DNA of 64,000 bases, taken from the NCBI GenBank assembly GCA_008933995.1, contig WARS01000011.1, positions 15,006,016-15,070,015 of the forward strand, in the 5' to 3' direction. Positions 49,081 through 60,844 of the stretch are shown piece after piece. Made by a program: the position numbers and the translations under genes. Under the pieces are notes generated by a model. It worked only from the letters and a program-made list of their open reading frames with translations. It had not been told where the DNA came from and did not search any database. Within the stretch, counting starts at the first letter, position 1, and the number at the start of each line of letters is the position of its first letter. This DNA comes from Datnioides undecimradiatus (lineage: Eukaryota; Chordata; Actinopteri; Lobotiformes; Datnioididae).

Positions 49081-49716
49081 TGCTGACGTGTTACTACTAC
49101 ACTGTTGTTCTGCACACTTGTTGTTTACAGTTTAGTCGGAAACTCGGGCTCGCCGCGGCAGGCAGCGGTTGTAGTAAAAAGGTGTAAATGTGCAGCCACG
49201 TTGTTTCTTTCCCTTACTTTGCTGTGTTGACTCTTCTTACGTTCAAACGCAAAAATGCATCTGACAGCGTTGGTGAAGCCTACCAGCTGCGACAACCGCT
49301 TTTACTCCCACTGTGACTGAAATCACTATTACTGCTGGTGTTACATGAATGGGAGAGTTTGAGAACACCTTCGGAGCGCACACACACTGAAAGGGTGTTT
49401 CGCTTTTTGTTAAAGCTGCACACTTTTCAGAAGCACAGATTAAAGTCTCTCTCTGGCCCGAAGTGCGTGGATTATATCGCCCGACAGTAAAACAATACAA
49501 TGAATATTTTGTAAAATCGGGATTTTGTTGAATTTACATGTCTTTGAAGCGATCAACAGATGGAAGAGGGGAGACGCAGGTTAGTCCGTATTTTCTCCTC
49601 TGACGTTGTAGTTGCATCACGCAAAAAAAACCCCAAACAATAAAAATACTAATAATCTTTTTTTTTTAAAAGTTGCATCAAAACCTAAAACACTTCCTTA
49701 CCGTTTTCTCGTTCTC

Positions 49717-50538
49717 TCACGTTTGCCTCTTCGGACTGGTCTTTCTGGGTGTGTGTTCTGCAGAGTGGCTCAGGCTTGGACAACTAACCTCATCTGAGCT
49801 GGTGTGTGACCTCTTATTTTGGGCCGACGTGTCTGCGAAAGCAAAGTTTTTACCGTCAGTGAAAACTACTTGTTAACATTTATCTTAAAATTATGGTTCA
49901 TTTCAGTGCCACGCTGCACGCGAGAACACCTTATACGATGCACGTTACACTTTGCGGGCTAAATGAAAATTGTTTTCGGTGCAACTTCAGTCCCGATGAG
50001 CGTCATACGCCCACCCTGATCGATATGTTGCAACAGAGCCCCGGCGTGGCTACACGTTACAATGAAACGCACTCGATTCGGATGCAAATCTAATACCGTG
50101 ACATGCAGGTCTTTTCCTCAGCCCGGTGCACTGCTCCTTGCACTCCATCTGCCCGTCAGATCTGTCGCTGTCTTCGCTCGGAGCCACCACAACACAGTTA
50201 TGATTCCCATTTAGATCCACATTGTTATTCCCAGCAGAGCAGACGCCCTTTTCCCTGCGCGTTTGCCCGTTGTAGAAACTCGGGACGTCTCTGCAATCCA
50301 CTAATTCCCACTCGAGCCTGCCGTTGGCCAGCGGCGTGTGATTGGCGAAGTCGAAGCCCCACTTGGCGGAGGCAGCCTCTTCCATCTCCCGCAAATGTCC
50401 CTTTAAATCCCTCTTTAACTCTTCGTGATCCACGGAGCCGAAGAGGCTTCTGCAGGCTGACGGCTTGGGGTGATCCGACACCCGGGGGTCCGTCCGCTCG
50501 AGCGTCGGGCTCCCGTTTGATAGTCGAACATCTGACAT
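49717..50538 (-). CDS. cdkn1b: Cyclin-dependent kinase inhibitor 1B (p27Kip1)
   Basis: Inhibitor of cyclin-CDK complexes that enforces G1 arrest in the nucleus. Two coding exons: 50538-50097 and 49832-49717, joined in phase 1 across a 264-base intron (donor CACG|GTATTA, acceptor CTTTCGCAG), giving 185 residues against 198 in human. The ATG at 50538 is chosen because the protein then begins MSDVRLSNGSP, matching vertebrate p27. The kinase-inhibitory domain spans about residues 25-91: RSLF cyclin-binding motif at 30-33, the KWGFDF segment near 59-64, and SFY at 87-89, whose Tyr89 aligns with the human tyrosine that enters the CDK2 ATP site. A bipartite nuclear signal lies at 141-155 (RKRP...QNKR). 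Ser10 and the HTP site at 174-176 (human Thr187, Skp2 degron) are kept. Unusual: the second tyrosine of human FYY is Asn, the following proline-rich stretch is absent, and the Akt-site threonine of KRPAT is Cys146. Confidence 0.95.
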
Positions 50539-50599
50539 TTTCACCCCCGCAGAAAGGCACGGTTTTTCAAACAGCCGGCAGCGTCCAGTTTTTCACGAG

Positions 50600-50636
50600 A
50601 AAAAAAACAAACAAAAACAAAACAAAAACAAAAACA
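50600..50636 (-). promoter_or_regulatory. U-rich tract in the cdkn1b leader
   Basis: Thirty-seven bases of almost pure A with spaced C on the plus strand; on the cdkn1b strand this is a U-rich run with spaced G, about 62 bases before the ATG. Mammalian p27 leaders have U-rich/polypyrimidine elements bound by HuR, hnRNP C and PTB that affect translation. Equivalence here is inferred from position and composition. Confidence 0.45.
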
Positions 50637-50643
50637 CAAGCGC

Positions 50644-50715
50644 TCAAAAACAACGGGTATCTCCTTGTCGCTGAGCAGGATCCAAAGCAAGCGTAAAACG
50701 ACTTATGCCATGCAT
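50644..50715 (-). promoter_or_regulatory. Second upstream ORF (23 codons) in the cdkn1b leader
   Basis: An ATG at 50715 opens a short frame (start MHGISRF) that ends at a TGA at 50644. It overlaps the 70-codon upstream ORF in a different frame. A further ATG-GCA-TAA minimal frame begins at 50711. Confidence 0.35.
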
Positions 50716-50940
50716 ACGTCGAGCTGCAAACGGTAACGGCCGCGGTGCTGTGACGCCAGAAGTAGTCTCCGCGGATCATCAAAACAAAGTGCACAGGAAC
50801 TGGAGCCGCTCTGTCAATTTCGTCCGTAGTGAGAGAAACGGCAGACAAACCTTCTCAGTACCCAATATGGCGATTGAAAGATGTACTTGGGAATGAGAGT
50901 GGAGCTTGACTGGGGGGGGAGGAAAAAAATGATTGACACA

Positions 50941-51000
50941 CGGAGCTATTTAAACGGCAGGGAGGACGCTCATTGGTCCAAGCGCTTAAGCCCGCCCCCT
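50941..51000 (-). promoter_or_regulatory. Probable cdkn1b core promoter
   Basis: Read on the minus strand, a GC box (GGGGCGGG, 50991-50998) is followed by a CCAAT box (CCAAT at 50972-50976) and a TATA-like TTTAAATA (50947-50954). Order and spacing fit a conventional core promoter starting transcription near 50915-50925 and a leader of about 380 bases. Mammalian p27 promoters are known to use Sp1 and NF-Y (CCAAT) sites. A YY1-like CGCCATATTG lies downstream near 50865-50874. Confidence 0.6.
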
Positions 51001-52433
51001 GGCTTAAGGTGGACCGGCGAGTTGCGAACATCCAGCACGTCTTTCACACCAAATCCAAGTTGTTCTTCAAATCTGTCACCTCAGGCACTACAAGCATCAA
51101 AAATGAAAGTACTGGTAACTGTGTCGAAGTTCTTTTTAAAAGAAGACTTCTTAAATTAATCTGCTGTTTAACAAAACCTTTCGTTAATTTAAATTTAAAA
51201 TAACTGTTTTTCACCCCCCCTCCCCAAAAAACCCCAGAAAATACATAATAGGTTTACATTAGTTTTACTTTTACTAATAAATTACAAAAAGGTTATTTTG
51301 CAATATGATGAGAGCTGTAGAAAAATCATATATTGCGTGAAAAGCATGAATAATATAATTTTACAAATCTGCATCTAATAGCCAAAATAAACTAAAACTA
51401 ACAATTTAGGTTGAATTTAAGGGTGGTGTTTGACACACTATAATTATTTTAATTTTAGTTTACTAGCCTACATTGAAAAAAAAAAAAATCCAAACCAAAC
51501 ATATTTTAAAGACTAACACAAATTACATTATTGTATATGAATACAAACTGAAAGTCAAAACAATTGTTAGTACGAATTGGAAAACTAAGCTGTGGGGGTA
51601 GTTTTCATCAATCTATTCAAAATGAATTGCTTATAAACATTCCACCTTAAAAGAGATGACATTTCTGAAAATACATTGGCTAAAGCTTCAAGGTGTGGGC
51701 TCTTCGCTGGAGTAGGTATACCCCCGATGTCTAACGAAAAGAAAATTGAAATATATATATATATACAATAATACATATTTGCAAATTGTATAACCGTGTA
51801 TCTTTATGACATCGTATTTCCACCAGTTCTCTGGAGCTGAGAGGGGAAAGTCAGAGGGGTAAGTCAAGGTCAGCACACACCAGACCCTGTCCTCATCTCC
51901 ACCGGCCCCCACGAGAAAAAGAGAAGAACAGATGTACTGGGACCAGAAAGCCACGCACATCTCCACATTCAGAAGTCTGCCAATGTAAAAAAAAACAACA
52001 AAACCCCCCCCCACAAAAATCCAAAAGCAAAGACTGACAAAGGCCTAGTGTGCTTAAAGACAGAAATAGTTATTTACACCACAGTGAAACCATTGTACTT
52101 CAAGGCAAAATCCAATGCCAATCATCAAAAATGATTAGAATAATTGAAATATAAAAATTGTGCACTCTGATAATAATCTCCAAGCATGGTTTATGTTATT
52201 TGAAAATGTATCTGAAATGGCTCTCTGTCCTCTCTGGTACAGTTTACACCCTCCACCACTAAGACAGTAAAAAGCAGCCACATTACGACAGCTGTTGGCC
52301 TCGTGTTCGGATCAAACCGAAAGAAACGCGGCACGCTCAAAATAGAACCATAAGCTGTTTGCGAAATGTTGCAGTTTAATTTTAATGTGAGCAATTATTT
52401 ACCTATGGGGTCACAGCAGGGTATGCGGTGCAG

Positions 52434-52479
<46 letters not shown>

Positions 52480-52600
52480 CTGCAGCTGAAACCATGATGG
52501 CTGGGACAAGGCTGCCCCCTAGTGCTCACTTTGCGTGATCTCTGTAGTTGCACAAAGTCAGCAGGCGACAGTCATTCTATCAAATGAATTTTAATACCAC
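51001..52600. other. Spacer between cdkn1b and yars2
   Basis: AT-rich noncoding DNA upstream of cdkn1b and downstream of yars2. It holds a short TA run near 51752-51765, A-rich tracts near 51476-51488 and 51989-51997, and the GT array at 52435-52475. No gene is visible. Confidence 0.6.
52435..52475. repeat. (GT)n microsatellite
   Basis: GT run of about 40 bases ending in GCGCGCC. Confidence 0.96.
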
Positions 52601-52628
52601 ATAAACATCACATCTGTACATATACATA

Positions 52629-52634
52629 TTTATT
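52629..52634 (-). terminator. Probable yars2 poly(A) signal
   Basis: TTTATT on the plus strand is AATAAA on the yars2 strand, 148 bases beyond the stop codon, predicting a short 3' UTR. Confidence 0.5.
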
Positions 52635-52781
52635 TGACAAGCATAGTAAACCACTACTGGTTTAGGCTAAGCCAAAAAACACAGTGTCGTCCAAAGTCCA
52701 TTTCTTCTCCTCACTGGTGGAGATTTAATTGCCTACCTTCCCAGTCAGTCCGTCATAGGGTCAGTGCCGGTGGGGACAGCC

Positions 52782-55700
52782 TCAGAGACTGAGCCACTTG
52801 ATGATGTAGAAGTTCCTCTTGCCCACTCTGAGCAAGGTAAGTCCATTCGACAGAATATGGAGTTTGGGGATGAGTACCTGCTCTGGTTTGTCCGCCCGTC
52901 TGTGGTTGATCCACACAGCTCCCTCCGAAACCATTCGATACCTGCGCGCAAACATTTGAACAGTTAGTCGGTGCAGGGTTTCTCTTACATAACCTCTCTG
53001 AAATAATCATATCGTATGAATCGTATCATGCGATGCTGCAAAACAAATCATAAACATTCAAATTTGTTATGTTGTCACTTATATTTAGACATAGTCAAGC
53101 TTAGATTGTAGATAAATTCAGGATAAGTGCTTGCTGTTGTTTTCACCGTCATTTAAATGTGATTTCTTTCGAAAATTTACTATTTATCTATCATATTTTT
53201 GTATTTATGGTCATTTTTTTCTAATGTTTTCCTAATGTCTTGTTTGAAATTCATTTTTTTCTGTATCATGGCACCCTCCCATCAGTCAGTACCCATGAGC
53301 CTTGGCAGCTGTTGCAATGAAGAAGCATCCAGTCTGAGAGACTACAAAACGTAGGGATATTTATCTTCCGCCAGCCTTAAGTGGCACTTGTGACTGAAAT
53401 TTAAGCTTTCTTGACAAAATGCACCATGGGACTTGGAGTTAACTTCTCCCACAAACGCCTTAAACACGCAATATTTTCTCTTTTACTGTTTAATCAAAAA
53501 GCGGATCTTTTAAAATGCCATCGTTATTGTTCTGGAGTGATAATTTTACTGGGAGAGGCCCGTGCCAATTGTAAATCACCTAACCCAATCTACAGAAACA
53601 ATGGGAAAACCCCACCTTAAAACTCTATGACATTTCAGGAAATCAGGACTGGAGTACCTACCCCTTGGGTCCCTCTGGGATGGCGCTGACCTTGCGGCAA
53701 GCGTCTATCACACTGGTGCCCGGCTCCCACAGCAGCTCGTGGAAGGGAGCCTCCCTGAAGAGCTCCTGAAGCTCCTCGTCACTCATTTCCTCCAAGGCCT
53801 GCACGCTGCTGTGGTACAGCGCGTTGGTACATCTGCAATCGCATTAACATAACTTTTCTCCTTCCTCTAATAAAACTGGCCGCTGTGCAGGAAGGTCAGG
53901 GGGTCAGCTTTGACACTGACCCAAGAATTTGGTGTTTTCCTCAGTGTCACTTTATTATTTCATTTAATCTCCAACTTAATACATTTATTAATGTAATAAA
54001 TTGAAAAGTTATATGGGGAAATATTGTACTTAATAAAAGAGCTCTATGAACCACATGCATTTCAAACACACGCAGCATGTTCTGACCTCTTTGCGTTCTC
54101 AAGGCCCTCCTTTCCGTGCACCAGCTTCGTCACTTCTGCAGCCAGCCGCTTGTGTGCAAGGCGTTTAGCTGGATCTTCTCTCTGCTGCTCCATCAGCTTC
54201 TCCACCTCGGCCAGAGGCAGGAAGGTGAAGAGCTTCAAGTACCTGTGAAAACACCACACAGTACACCTCGGTTTCCTATTACAGTGGACAGAAAACCTAC
54301 ATTTACTTCACAGTGCGTTCAGACTCTACCTCAGCCAGCCTGATTTATGAGATCTTGTTATCTTTCTAACCAAAGATCACACCAGGCTTCGTCTTCACCT
54401 ACCCTTCCACGCTGGCGTCAGGCTGCCTGAGAAAGAACTGGTAGAGTTCAAAGGGAGACGTCTTGTCCCTGTTGAGCCACACGGCGTTGCCTGCTGTCTT
54501 CCCCAGCTTGTCCCCGACGGAGCTCGTCACCAGCGGTATGGTCAGGCCATACACCTCCTCCCCGCTCACTCTGCAGAGCAATCAAGATTTCTTAAAACAA
54601 GTGCAGTACAAGTACAATCGTCCACATTAGCGGTGCCCTTTTGCCTGCAAACTGTCAGTGGATACAGATTGGAATATTACAGTCACGGGTGTTGTTGTTG
54701 TTAAGCAAAAAATGTGAATCAAGAGCTTTTCTGAGGAGTCGGATTACATTATTTGTTACGTGTGTATGGTCCAAGCCAGTGGAAAGTTTAAGTGTATTAC
54801 ACAAAAACAGCTGCTGGGTAGGTGACAAGTATGCCGAATTGAAGAGTGGGTAATTACAATTCACACAAGACCTTTAGTCACATTTTTGGGTGCGTGTATA
54901 ATTGCCATGGTTATGTTGTTTATTAAATTAGCCAAATATTCAACGAGGTTTGGAACTCTCGCCATACAAAACAAATATTACCGCTATTAAAAAAAACCGT
55001 TTTAAGTAGGATGGACATTTACTTTTGAATGAAATCATGGCCAGACATCAAATTGCCCAGCTGGTCGGTGCCTCCGAGCTGAATCTTGCAGCCGTATATT
55101 TGGTTCAGGTGGTAGAAGTCATATGCTTGAAACACCTGGTAGGTGAACTCTGTCAGGCTCATACCGTCTGCGCTCTTCAGCCTGGACTGCACGCTGTGGC
55201 GGCTGAGCATGGTGCCCATCCTGAAGTGCCTTCCGGCCTCTGACAGAAACCCCACCACGCTTCGGTCCTTGTACCAGCTCAGGTTATTCAGAACAGTCAC
55301 GGTGCCCAAATTCTTTGAGCCGTCGTGAAAATGCAGTTCGTGATTGCTGAAAATCCTCTGGATGCTCTCCCGGATGCTGCGGGTGTTCGCCTTCACCGCG
55401 TCCTCGGACAGCCGCTCCCTCTCCCTCGTTTTCCCGCTCGGGTCTCCGATCTGAGCCGTGGCGCCTCCGAGCACAGCGAGGACGTGATGCCCCGCGTTTC
55501 GGAAGTGCAGCAGGCCGATGATAGCGAGCAAGTTGCCCACGTGCAGACTGTCAGCCGTGGGGTCGAAGCCGCAGTACACGGTCTGAGCGCCGGACTGGAG
55601 CAACCTTGCAAGGTGATCCTGAGCTGCGTTTTCGGGGAAAGATTCCTTCAGAATACCGCGTTTGTGCAGAGAAAAGAGCAGACCGTTTCGCGCAGATGAA

Positions 55701-55810
55701 GAACAGTGAAACTTAGACCCAAATAAGAGGCAGGGGCTCGTCCGCCCTGGCAGAACACACGATCCATGCCGTGATACAAAACGGCAGGTCCTCGCCATGG
55801 ACGCAGCCAT
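52782..55810 (-). CDS. yars2: Mitochondrial tyrosyl-tRNA synthetase
   Basis: Class I aminoacyl-tRNA synthetase that attaches tyrosine to mitochondrial tRNA-Tyr in the matrix. Five coding exons: 55810-55023, 54570-54403, 54242-54087, 53832-53662 and 52941-52782, all joined in phase 2 with GT-AG splice sites, giving 480 residues (human 477). The ATG at 55810 starts [11 protein letters not shown]; an ATG at 55798 is an alternative. The first 40-50 residues are Arg/Ser-rich with almost no acidic residues, as expected for a mitochondrial presequence. The HIGH-type motif is HVGN at 90-93; the KMSKS loop is KLGKT at 284-288, where human has KLGKS, a conservative change also found in bacterial enzymes. 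LGGTDQLGN near 247-255 is the tyrosine-site region. The last exon ends [12 protein letters not shown], matching the S4-like tRNA-binding tail. Some 5 kb separates it from upstream ppara on the same strand. Confidence 0.96.
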
Positions 55811-55960
55811 GTTGGACAATGTGACAAGAACACGGAGAAGGAGGAGTTGAGAATCAGGGAAAGTTTGTCAGAAGGAGAGCTCCCTCTAGCGCACCGGTTC
55901 TGACAGAGCGGGGCGAGCTCTCAAACACGGAGGAAAGGAAGGATGAATCACCAAACGGGC
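55811..55960 (-). promoter_or_regulatory. Probable yars2 5' flank
   Basis: GC-rich, CpG-containing DNA immediately upstream of the yars2 start, continuous with the CpG-rich first exon. No TATA box is evident, as is usual for housekeeping promoters. The transcription start cannot be fixed from sequence. Confidence 0.35.
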
Positions 55961-58900
55961 GAGGTGGTCACCTGTGCCGGGACCACGGAGACCTGGCTTT
56001 ACGCTGATGGGGAAACAAACCCCTATTTGGTGTTGTGAATGAAAATAGTTGCCTGCTTTTCCTGGTTGGTAATCCAGCCGTGGTCATGTTCCACTAAAGC
56101 GTAATTTGTGCAACAACGAGGGCGTTAATGCAGGTCCTGACAAAGCACTATATCTATAATGTGTAGCGCCTTAGATCATTTAGGCCCATGCTGTGAATAA
56201 ATCAGATTTTAAGACAGGCAGGATTTATTACTTGTTTTCTGCTGAATTAGTTTGGTTGGTCACACAGCGCATCTGGACTCACTGAGTATTTAGGAATTAA
56301 AAACCTGAACTAACACGACAAAAAACCCAGTCACATAATTTAATCATTCAAGTATAATGTTTAGTTTTTATTCAGTTAGATCTCATTTGATATTGTCCAT
56401 CATCCCTTTTCAATACTCCTTTTTTTTTTTTTTTTAAATAAGGACTCTTCCGTATCTTAGATAAGTTATACAAAGGTTTCTCTGCACACCCAAAACCTGA
56501 ATATGAAGGTGTTTTGTTTTTTTTTTTTCTGTTTAATGATTTAACACTGACAATTCCTAAAATCATAAACTGAAACAATAAAAGTGTATTATGATCCAAT
56601 TACGGGCAATGACAGTCCTCCACGTAGCTTACTACTGTAATCGGCTTTCCTTTATTGCACGTAGACCTAAGTGGCTATTAAAATCACACAGAAGCCATTC
56701 GCTAAAAATGCAGCATGTGCACGTGTTTGTTCACTAAATGGTACAAAGGCAATAGACTATAGTTTATAGTTTGACTGTAGACCAATAGATGGCAAACTTT
56801 CATCAGGCTCAGGTAACATCCAGTTACATACATGTTTCTAGCAAAACCACATTTTAACTACAGTGGAAGTTGATGAGTCACAATAATAATATTGAGTTAC
56901 AGCGACTATAGCATTGTTCAGTTTAATTCAAACAAACAGCCGTAATGTGGTGGATTTTAAGATAATTTTATTTTGAAATCCATTCAATGTCAACTTGTTC
57001 CATTGTTTAAATGACTAAATATACATTCATCAAACATTTACAGTATTGTTACCACGCCACAGAACACATTAACAACACATCCAAAGACAGTCTCCGTTGT
57101 CTCTTCGTACAACACTATAGCCACAAAACCAAACTCCATTAAATCCGGGAAGAAAAAAAAAAAAAAAAAAATCAAATCTCTAATTCCTATGACTGCTGCC
57201 CTCTGGTAACGTTTTTCTGTCAGTTTTGGAAAAGAATTATTAATCGTTACTGTTGGTGTTTGTGTGCTGTAAGGCAGAGTACTAAAACTCACTCCAGAGA
57301 GGAAAAGAGAGACAGAGATAAAGAGGCAGGAGCAGAATCGTTCTATGTCCTGAGCTAGTTCAACAAAGGAAGACTAGGTTTCCCTGATACAAGTTAAAAG
57401 TCCCTTGTCAATTCAACACAAAACAGACATTCCTAAGGGTAAGCAGACATCACAAATTTACATGACTTTCCTCTGGGGCCCGACTCTAGTATTTCAACCA
57501 TTTTGTTAATAGAAGTCTGTTCTGTGTAAAGAAAATCCTTCATTGTTACTGTCCGGTACGGTAAAATGAAGCTTCTGCCTTGCTTTACGGTTGAGTTCGC
57601 TAAATCTGATGGGACGTTTTCAGGTCTGCGTGGCCCCACTGTGTCAAAAACAGCCAACTCCGGCTGACTGACACCAACGGTTTAAAACTTTCAAAGTGTG
57701 TGTGCGTACAAGTCAAGTCTCTTTTCTGAATCTCTTGTGTTTTACAGCATGGGCACACGCTAAGGCACAGATTGTTTGTGGCTCATCCCCCAAGCAAACT
57801 GGGGGACGTTCGCGTCCCGGGAAGCTGTGCGGGCACGAAACCGAGCTGCGTTGGATGAATTCTGCATGTGTGGACTGACATTCTGTGAGAAGATATTTCA
57901 CAAGTAAGTAGAGGCAGCTTGAAGGTCAGTAATCTACTCGAGGCATAAGAAATGTTTGGTGAGTAAGTAGAACATAGCAGCGAGTGAGGAGAGAAAAGTC
58001 AAAAAGACAAAAAGCGCGACAAAAACAGGATTATAACACGTACTGCATTTTCATTACTGCATCTTATTAACTTATAAAATGTAATGTGACGGCACATTCT
58101 GAGTGCATTCAGATTCTCTGTTTAATCAGATGAGTCAAAGAAATACGCGTTGGTTTTGTTTAATAAGTAGAGGCAACTACGGATGATTTCTGACAATAAT
58201 GACGATTGCGTGCATATATTACCTGTTTGTTTGTTTTTTTTAAATGTGCAACCTGAGAACAGAGTATAAAAGGAGGAGACCGGCATTGTGTGATCAATGC
58301 CGAGCTGCAGCTGTAGTTTTCACCGTATTCAGAAAGGTCACAAAGGTCAAGTTTTAATCAACCGCCCGAAGCTGTGAGCGCGCGCACAGCCGACGGGCGC
58401 GTCCACATGAAGTCGCACGAGCTTAATTTAACACGCAGCTGAAATACAGTCGACCGAACTGAATGCGCACTGCAGCATTGATGGTTCTCTTATCGAAAAA
58501 TAGCAGTCAACAAAAGGGATGCCCCCCCCCCCACAACGGGATTCAGATCTGTGGATATTCTGATCACCAGTTGCCCTGTTACCCTTAAATCTATTTACAC
58601 TGCACCCTATCAGTCGTGCCGTTTCAAATAAACAATTATCTGATTTAGTCATACATATATACTTTAGTATAAAAATATGATCCAATTCAATTAAAACACA
58701 AATATGTGGCATTTAAGCAAAAGGAACGTACAGTACGTAACTACATTTACTGTAAAATTGCAGACATTTAAAAGTATTTACCATACAGAGGAATACAAAA
58801 GTTGATCATCATTAGTACCTTGTATACCTCATGAGTTAAAAAGCTGGAGCGAGCAGTCACTGTGATCATTTTAGCTATGTACAGTACACTCTGTTTATAC

Positions 58901-60844
58901 AATACGATGTGATTAGAAACACAAGGTCCATCTCTTGAGACTTGATTTCGATAAATTCACGGTGACTCTATGAGATTTTGGTTGGATTAGCAGACGATGG
59001 GGAAGAGTATGTTATCCGAACCCATCAGCTGTGCATGCTTCCATCATTTCTTGACTGGCACTGCCCCGCCGTAGGTCTTCTGTGAGGCGTGTTTCTATAA
59101 AAAGGCAGTATGACAACAACATACAGGGGTGGCCTCTTCAACACGCATTGCTGTCATCATAGAAGGAAAGCAAAAACATCCGTGGGGGAAATGTTTTTGG
59201 TCTTCATCCTTCACTAGACACTTTGTCAAACTGTCTGACAGAATCAAATAAACGCAGGTGTTTGTGATTTTTTTGATTTGAACAATTTGCCAACATTGAC
59301 CAGACAACTCTAGAGAAACCAAGAGAGTACAAGAGAAACCTTTTCACCCAAAATGACAAGTTTGAATTGTCAAAGTATTAATTTAACGCATGAGGCCACA
59401 CCATTTTCATTTCGTCTATGAGAACAAAAAAAAAGAATGATGCTTTTCATTTGCCACCATATAAAAATGTGCACATAAGACCCCTGAATCTTAATCACGT
59501 GTTATGAGGACTGAACCCAGCCAATGAAGTACAATCGAAGGCAGAATAAAAAAAAAAGACAGGAGAAAGCAGAGACGCGATGGAAAACAAGACAAACTGA
59601 GACGTGATGTTGAGAAACAGGGCCACGCTAAGTGAGAAACTAAGAATTCATTTCTAGCAAATCCGCTTTTCGGTCTGCCTGTATTAAGGTTGTAATGCGG
59701 TTTATCTTGGTGTTAGCCCTTGAATACCAGGACATAAAACGAGATGGAGTGCCAAATGTCTGCGCGTGTGTTCAGTGATAAAGGCATTTAACAGAGGTCC
59801 AGTATAAAATTGTGTCACATTAACACTTAACAGGCGCGTTTGTGCTTCAGATTTGCATTGTGGTGCATGTACACAGTGAGTCTGTGTCTGTGATCACTTG
59901 GATCTTGAAAAGGGTTTCTTACAAACTTTAAGATTTTGCCAACTTCCTTTAGAAGTGTAAAAATACTATTGCCTGAACAGTTTGTGGTTCTAAGTGATGA
60001 TGATCCATACCAGGTCTTGATGCTGTCTTGCTAGGGAAAGAAAAGGATATGAAAGCCATCGATCATTTCCAGTATTGTTACAAACAAAGTATGGCTTAGG
60101 AGACTTACAGTACAAATAAATGATTATGTTCAGGAGCCTGGTGGCACTGCAGCTGTGTCTCGGGATATAAAAAGGTGAAGAAATATGCTGGAGAGCTGGT
60201 GCATGGATAACCATCACTGCCCTTACTAGCAGCTTATCTGGCAAAGCTGCCTAACTTGAAGCAAACTGTATCGTCGCCGTCTTAATGTTGGTGCTGCCAC
60301 TGAAGTCATTTGGGTGCTGTTCGCTGTGACGATGGTGTATGGCTCTTTGCTCTTTGACATCAGTATAAAAATCGACTCGCAAACATACTGCACGCTGGAG
60401 TGGCGACAATCAAGTTCACTTTCTTTCCTCATTTTAGGGCTCGTTAAGGGTCCGGATGGGGATAAACACGGAAGTCACTTGGACGACTTCAAAGTAGGAT
60501 TTAGTGTTTTTATCCAAGAGTTTGGTCAGAGATTGCATACATACTGGTATCTAGACAGGGGCTCAATCGACTTTACATCACGTCGTTGCAAACATGACTT
60601 CTGTGCCTATGAAGGTCCACGCAATGGAGTGGAGAGCACTGTGTCACACCAAGAGAATCATCAGCCTCTTGCCAGGGCCTACACAGGACCTGTTGTGCTG
60701 ACCAGAAGCCAAAGCTAACTCGTGCTGCATAAGGGGTGGGAGGGGTAAGTGGTTCAACCTAGCTTATGGAGGACTCTTCTTCTGTCCCTGAAAAAAAAGG
60801 AGATGGTTTGTAGAGTGCCTCTCCCGGTTATTCCTCCACAACCC
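55961..60844. other. ppara 3' UTR and spacer before yars2
   Basis: AT-rich noncoding DNA that must contain the ppara 3' UTR on the minus strand. Possible minus-strand AATAAA signals (TTTATT on the plus strand) occur near 56225, 56368, 56650 and 56966, so the UTR may be up to about 4 kb. T/A runs lie near 56420-56436, 56516-56528 and 57150-57168. A plus-strand frame of 134 codons at 60314-60718 lies antisense to this UTR and resembles no known protein. Confidence 0.5.

Larger units (their letters stand above)
50567..50779 (-). promoter_or_regulatory. Upstream ORF (70 codons) in the cdkn1b leader
   Basis: An ATG at 50779 opens a frame starting MIRGDYFWRH and ending at a TGA at 50567, 28 bases before the cdkn1b start. 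It passes through the U-rich tract, which makes its C-terminal half Phe/Val/Leu-rich. It would be in the mRNA if transcription starts near the TATA-like box at 50947-50954. Mammalian CDKN1B has a cell-cycle-controlled upstream ORF; homology is not implied. Confidence 0.4.

Noticed and set aside
50103-50696. 197-codon plus-strand open frame over cdkn1b exon 1
   Set aside because: Antisense shadow of the GC-rich p27 exon and its leader.
60314-60718. 134-codon plus-strand open frame beside ppara
   Set aside because: No family resemblance and no splice or promoter support; lies antisense to the ppara 3' UTR.
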